Shown here: positions 5,814 to 8,926 of the stretch, piece after piece
Layout: each line of letters starts with the position of its first letter
Numbering within the stretch: position 1 is the stretch's first letter
Assembly: GCA_021767245.1 (NCBI GenBank)
Contig: JAASTO010000099.1
Coordinates: forward strand, 1 to 8,926
Direction of reading: 5' to 3'
DNA from: Balneolaceae bacterium
Lineage (GTDB): Bacteria; Bacteroidota; Rhodothermia; Balneolales; Balneolaceae
Length of the DNA stretch: 8,926 bases
The notes under the pieces: model-generated
What the model was told of the DNA's origin: nothing
The model's input: the letters and a program-made list of their open reading frames with translations, nothing else
Database searches by the model: none
Program-made: the position numbers and the translations under genes

Positions 5814-8423
5814 ATGCAAAAGGGCAAAAAAGATTTTAGGGATCTGTTGATCGTGATCATCGGCATAGCCGGTATGATCTGTTACTTTTATACCATGTCG
5901 GGTGTGCATCCCTTCAGAGTGACACAAGTTGATGTACCGCCCAAGGAAATTCTCGCCAAAGCTGATTCGGTATTAAAAAACTGGCAGTATCAAACGCAGT
6001 CCTTTTATCCTGTGGCTAACTTTCAGGCCGAAACAGGTTTTATGGATTCTCTTCAGAAGAAAACAGGAAAAAAGAATTTGGATGAATTTATAAAGGAATC
6101 TGAGTTTTTTGAGTACTTGCCTATCTTTACGTGGCGGGTGAATGAAGTATATAATGAAGAAGTGGAAGAGGAGATCACACTCGATCTGAGGTTAGACACT
6201 CAGGGCCGGGTTGCTGCCTTCAACACCAATGAGTATCTGATCCTTGAACAACGGCCATTCAACAGAGCGGCCATTCAGTATGTTTATCAGGAGGAGCTCC
6301 CAAATTATTCACGTATTCTGGAAGATTCACTGATCACTGACCTGCTTAGTGTTCAACATCTGAATGGTTCCGTACAAAACAGAAATCGAAACAGTGTTTT
6401 ACCGGAACAGTTCAGGATCTTCAGTGATAGTCCTGAAGCTGAGTTTTTTACAGAAAAACTGGTTTGGAAGCATGCGGATTTCTATCTGAAACGATCGGTC
6501 TGGGATCATTTTGAACTTACTCAGGATTCCGTCCGCTTTGTAGATGAAGCTAACATCAGATATGCTAAAGCTTTTTTCAGCTTAGATGATCCGCGATCTG
6601 AGACGTCTGTTTCTCTCACTCTCGACCTGTTGCCGGCCGGAGCTTTGATGGGGATGAACTACACTTTGATGCCACAAGTGGAATTAGGCAGTGCGGGTCT
6701 GTCAGCTGTATTTGATTCTTTGGCCATGTTTGGGATCCTGATTTTTGTGATCTGGTTATTTTTCATTTTCTACCTGCGCATTAAGGCTCGCGCTATCGAT
6801 ACGCGCCCGGCTATGGTGGTGGCAGTATTGGCAGGATTTGCCATACCCGGTTTCTGGATCCTTCAGTTTCTGAACTCATTTGACTTCATACTACAGATAC
6901 TTGATGTGAGTCAGGTTTTAAATGGAATGTTCTTTATTGGAGTGATGGGAGCCATCAGTGCGGTTGCATTTTTTGTATTGACGGCCGTAAGCGATTCGGT
7001 AACCCGACAATACTGGCCCGAGAAACTGAAGAGCTGGGACCTCATCAGGAATGGTTTGTTTATTAATAAGCCGGTTGGGTGGGCTATAGTTAACGGGATC
7101 GGTATTGGTGGTCTGTTAGCAGGTATCACCGGCCTATTCTTGAATTTCATTCCCGATGCATATATATCAGCAGGAAACGGACTGCTTTCCGATCAATTTA
7201 TTCTTCCTTCTGTAGCAAATTTATTGGTAACAGTTATCACTGTGTTACTGGTTATTGTGGCGATCTATCTGATCATTGGGAATCAGATCAAGGGATTGAT
7301 CAACAAGGACTACATCATACCGGTACTCAGTGCCGTCTTATTTGGGTTGATGGATGTTCTGCCATTCAATATTGAACCGGATCTACTTAATCGCCTCATG
7401 AGAAGTGTGGTTGGTTTATTGTTGGGGTATTTCTATCTGCGCCATGATTTTCTGACCGTGACCCTGGGATTCTTTGTTTATCTGAATTTCCTTTCAACAT
7501 TAAAAGGATGGGTTTTAAGCAGTTCTCCTGATGCCAATACCTTTTACCTGTTTTTAGTGGTGCTGGTATTTGCCGCAATGCTTGGTATTTACTTTATCCT
7601 GAAAGGAAGCGAACGGAAGGAACTGCCTGAGTATGTGCCAACGTACATAGAAGATCAGGCCAAGGAACAGAGGGTAAAGCAGGAACTCTCAATTGCCCGT
7701 GTGGTTCAACACACATTTTTGCCATCTAAAATTCAAAGTCTTCCCGGTATCGACATGGCTGGAATTTGTATCCCAGCTCAGGAAACCGGAGGTGATTATT
7801 ACGATATGATCTCACTTGGAGAGCAGCGTGTTGCTCTGGCCATAGGAGATGTAAGTGGGAAGGGAATCCGTGCGGCTTTTTACATGACATTTACAAAAGG
7901 GGTACTTCATAGCCTGAGTGCACTCATCCTTTCCCCGGTGGAGCTATTAAATCAATTGAATCGATTATTCAATGAAAATGCCACAAGAGGAACCTTTATT
8001 TCTATGATCTATGGTATTCTTGAGGCAAAAAAAAGAACCTTCACCTTTGCAAGGGCGGGCCATAATCCGATGTTATTGGTTAGAAAAAACGGCACATCAG
8101 AGTGGATCAAACCAAAAGGGTTGGGTATTGGTGTCACGAAAGGAGATAATTTCATCGAGAACATAGAAGAGGCTGAGCTGAAACTCAAAGAAGGTGATGT
8201 CTTGATTCTATACACCGATGGGGTCAGTGAAATGCTGGATGCAGGGGGGCGATTTTACGGAGAAGATCGTTTACAGGAATTGGTCAGGAATATTCGTGGC
8301 GGTTCATCAGAAGAGATCATGAAGCGAATTGTTAGTGATGTGAACGAGTTTAAAGGCCTTGCCAAGCAACACGATGATATGACGCTGGTGATCATAAAAG
8401 CGGATGCTTCTGCCAATCAGTAA
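5814..8423 (+). CDS. Membrane-bound SpoIIE/RsbU-type PP2C protein phosphatase with extracytoplasmic domain
   Basis: Predicted receptor phosphatase, 869 residues, that would dephosphorylate a cytoplasmic Ser/Thr-phosphorylated partner, typically a STAS-domain anti-anti-sigma factor. One membrane segment (about 11-28) leads to an extracytoplasmic region (about 30-300), then some nine hydrophobic segments (about 305-598), a charged helical linker (KEQRVKQELSIARVVQHTFLP) and a C-terminal PP2C domain. The catalytic set looks complete: GGDYYD (659-664), GDVSGKG (678-684), AGHNP (748-752), TDGVSE (801-806) and DD at 854-855 in HDDMTLVI. No HAMP, PAS or GAF domain and no fused kinase is apparent. Part of the membrane region resembles the CPBP/Rce1 fold with lost catalytic residues: FGLMD at 510-514 where FxxxH is expected, and F554xxxN558 where HxxxN is expected. 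No sigma-regulator partner is visible nearby. The phosphatase call is firm; the partner and the signal are unknown. Confidence 0.93.
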   Translation: MQKGKKDFRDLLIVIIGIAGMICYFYTMSGVHPFRVTQVDVPPKEILAKADSVLKNWQYQTQSFYPVANFQAETGFMDSLQKKTGKKNLDEFIKESEFFEYLPIFTWRVNEVYNEEVEEEITLDLRLDTQGRVAAFNTNEYLILEQRPFNRAAIQYVYQEELPNYSRILEDSLITDLLSVQHLNGSVQNRNRNSVLPEQFRIFSDSPEAEFFTEKLVWKHADFYLKRSVWDHFELTQDSVRFVDEANIRYAKAFFSLDDPRSETSVSLTLDLLPAGALMGMNYTLMPQVELGSAGLSAVFDSLAMFGILIFVIWLFFIFYLRIKARAIDTRPAMVVAVLAGFAIPGFWILQFLNSFDFILQILDVSQVLNGMFFIGVMGAISAVAFFVLTAVSDSVTRQYWPEKLKSWDLIRNGLFINKPVGWAIVNGIGIGGLLAGITGLFLNFIPDAYISAGNGLLSDQFILPSVANLLVTVITVLLVIVAIYLIIGNQIKGLINKDYIIPVLSAVLFGLMDVLPFNIEPDLLNRLMRSVVGLLLGYFYLRHDFLTVTLGFFVYLNFLSTLKGWVLSSSPDANTFYLFLVVLVFAAMLGIYFILKGSERKELPEYVPTYIEDQAKEQRVKQELSIARVVQHTFLPSKIQSLPGIDMAGICIPAQETGGDYYDMISLGEQRVALAIGDVSGKGIRAAFYMTFTKGVLHSLSALILSPVELLNQLNRLFNENATRGTFISMIYGILEAKKRTFTFARAGHNPMLLVRKNGTSEWIKPKGLGIGVTKGDNFIENIEEAELKLKEGDVLILYTDGVSEMLDAGGRFYGEDRLQELVRNIRGGSSEEIMKRIVSDVNEFKGLAKQHDDMTLVIIKADASANQ

Positions 8424-8424
8424 G

Positions 8425-8455
8425 GGAAATTTCCGTATCATTGGGCTGTGATCAC
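8425..8455. promoter_or_regulatory. Palindromes in the leader of the DtxR/MntR-family gene
   Basis: The 63-bp gap before the repressor gene holds two perfect palindromes, GGAAATTTCC (8425-8434) and GTGATCAC (8448-8455), 13 bp apart. DtxR-family repressors bind palindromic operators and often control themselves, so these could be operator halves. Neither matches the known DtxR or MntR consensus, and short palindromes arise by chance. TATCATTG at 8437-8444 is a one-mismatch -7-like sequence lying between and overlapping this area. Confidence 0.2.
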
Positions 8456-8486
8456 CCGCACCACAATTTCATAATCAGTTTTATTC

Positions 8487-8926
8487 ATGGCACTAAGTCA
8501 GTCTGTAGAGGACTACCTCAAAGCAATTTACATATTACAGACAGAAGGAGAGACGGCAACCACTACAAACATTGCCAACGCTCTGGATGTTTCCTCAGCA
8601 TCAGTCACTAATATGCTTAAAAAGCTGGCTAAGATGAATCTTTTGAAGTATCAGTCTTACAAAGGGGCTACGCTTACCAATGCCGGAAAAAAGATTGCCC
8701 TGGAAGTACTGAGGCATCATCGGTTATTGGAATTGTACTTAAAAGATGTGATGGGATATTCGTGGGACGAGGTGCATGATGAAGCGGAGAATTTGGAGCA
8801 CCATATCTCTGAACAATTTGAGGATCGTATTGCTGAATTATTGAATCACCCCACCCATGATCCGCATGGAGATCCCATTCCCACAAAAGATGGGGTCGTT
8901 CCCGAAATGGCGAGGCTATCGATCAC
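8487..8926 (+). CDS. DtxR/MntR family metal-dependent transcriptional repressor, 3' truncated
   Basis: Cytoplasmic DNA-binding repressor that senses Mn2+ or Fe2+; 146 complete codons are visible and the frame is open to the window end. The N-terminal winged helix begins MALSQSVEDYLKAIYIL, with the recognition helix around SSASVTNMLKKLA (36-48) and a wing near YKGATLT. The dimerisation/metal domain follows with HHRLLE (77-82) and HDEAENLEHH (97-106), then DPHGDPIP (125-132), which matches the segment of DtxR after its metal domain; a C-terminal SH3/FeoA-like domain may lie beyond the edge. By alignment with DtxR (offset one residue), the primary-site ligands are D9, E101, E104 and H105, where DtxR has Met10, Cys102, Glu105 and His106. 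Asp and Glu at the first two positions are the MntR pattern, so manganese sensing is favoured. The ATG has no Shine-Dalgarno site. The gene is 63 bp after the phosphatase on the same strand; the regulated genes are not visible. Confidence 0.93.
   Translation, partial: MALSQSVEDYLKAIYILQTEGETATTTNIANALDVSSASVTNMLKKLAKMNLLKYQSYKGATLTNAGKKIALEVLRHHRLLELYLKDVMGYSWDEVHDEAENLEHHISEQFEDRIAELLNHPTHDPHGDPIPTKDGVVPEMARLSI

Noticed and set aside
5814..5900. Lipoprotein signal at the phosphatase N-terminus (Cys23)
   Set aside because: The residues before the cysteine (AGMI) do not form a lipobox, and the segment reads as an ordinary membrane anchor.
8674..8886. 70-residue open frame on the minus strand at the window end
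   Set aside because: It overlaps the DtxR/MntR-family gene, which reads through to the window edge with all metal ligands in order.
1..8926. CRISPR array, tRNA/rRNA genes, insertion sequence, phage or defence genes
   Set aside because: I saw no direct repeats with spacers, no cloverleaf or rRNA-like sequence, and no transposase, integrase or defence-type domains. All long frames are assigned to ordinary chromosomal families.

Overview
The window looks like chromosomal core sequence from a Bacteroidota-type bacterium, most likely a marine or halophilic member of the Balneolales/Rhodothermota side. Three things point there. None of the visible start codons has a convincing Shine-Dalgarno sequence. 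One promoter-like site resembles the Bacteroidota TAnnTTTG element. Several proteins (the WbqC-like C-terminus, the zinc-less GluRS, the long multi-pass SpoIIE-type phosphatase) read like Bacteroidota/Balneolota versions of their families. This placement rests on recognition, not on a search.

Layout, left to right. Bases 1-1050 (+) are the C-terminal three quarters of a sodium-coupled DASS/SLC13 anion symporter, cut by the window edge. It converges, with only 10 bp between stops, on a WbqC-family gene (1061-1720, -) that begins with TTG. Divergent from that is gltX, glutamyl-tRNA synthetase (1797-3275, +). A perfect 12-bp hairpin terminator (3309-3338) separates gltX from nhaC, a Na+/H+ antiporter (3370-4851, -). 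Upstream of nhaC on the same strand is a TANGO2/NRDE-family gene (4966-5730, -). An 83-bp divergent region then leads into an 869-residue membrane-bound SpoIIE/RsbU-type protein phosphatase (5814-8423, +). The last gene is the 5' two thirds or so of a DtxR/MntR-family metal-dependent repressor (8487 to the window end, +).

The genes do not form one obvious pathway. Two transporters (DASS and NhaC) depend on the sodium gradient, which fits a salty habitat. The phosphatase is a probable signalling receptor with no visible anti-sigma or STAS partner in the window. The repressor carries the ligand set expected for manganese rather than iron sensing. I see no mobile element, CRISPR array, tRNA or rRNA. 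No stretch without a gene exceeds about 115 bp.

The most interesting item is the phosphatase. Its membrane region resembles a CPBP/Rce1-type intramembrane protease scaffold whose catalytic residues appear lost, coupled to an apparently intact PP2C-type catalytic domain and preceded by a large extracytoplasmic domain. That reading is a hypothesis from motif spacing.
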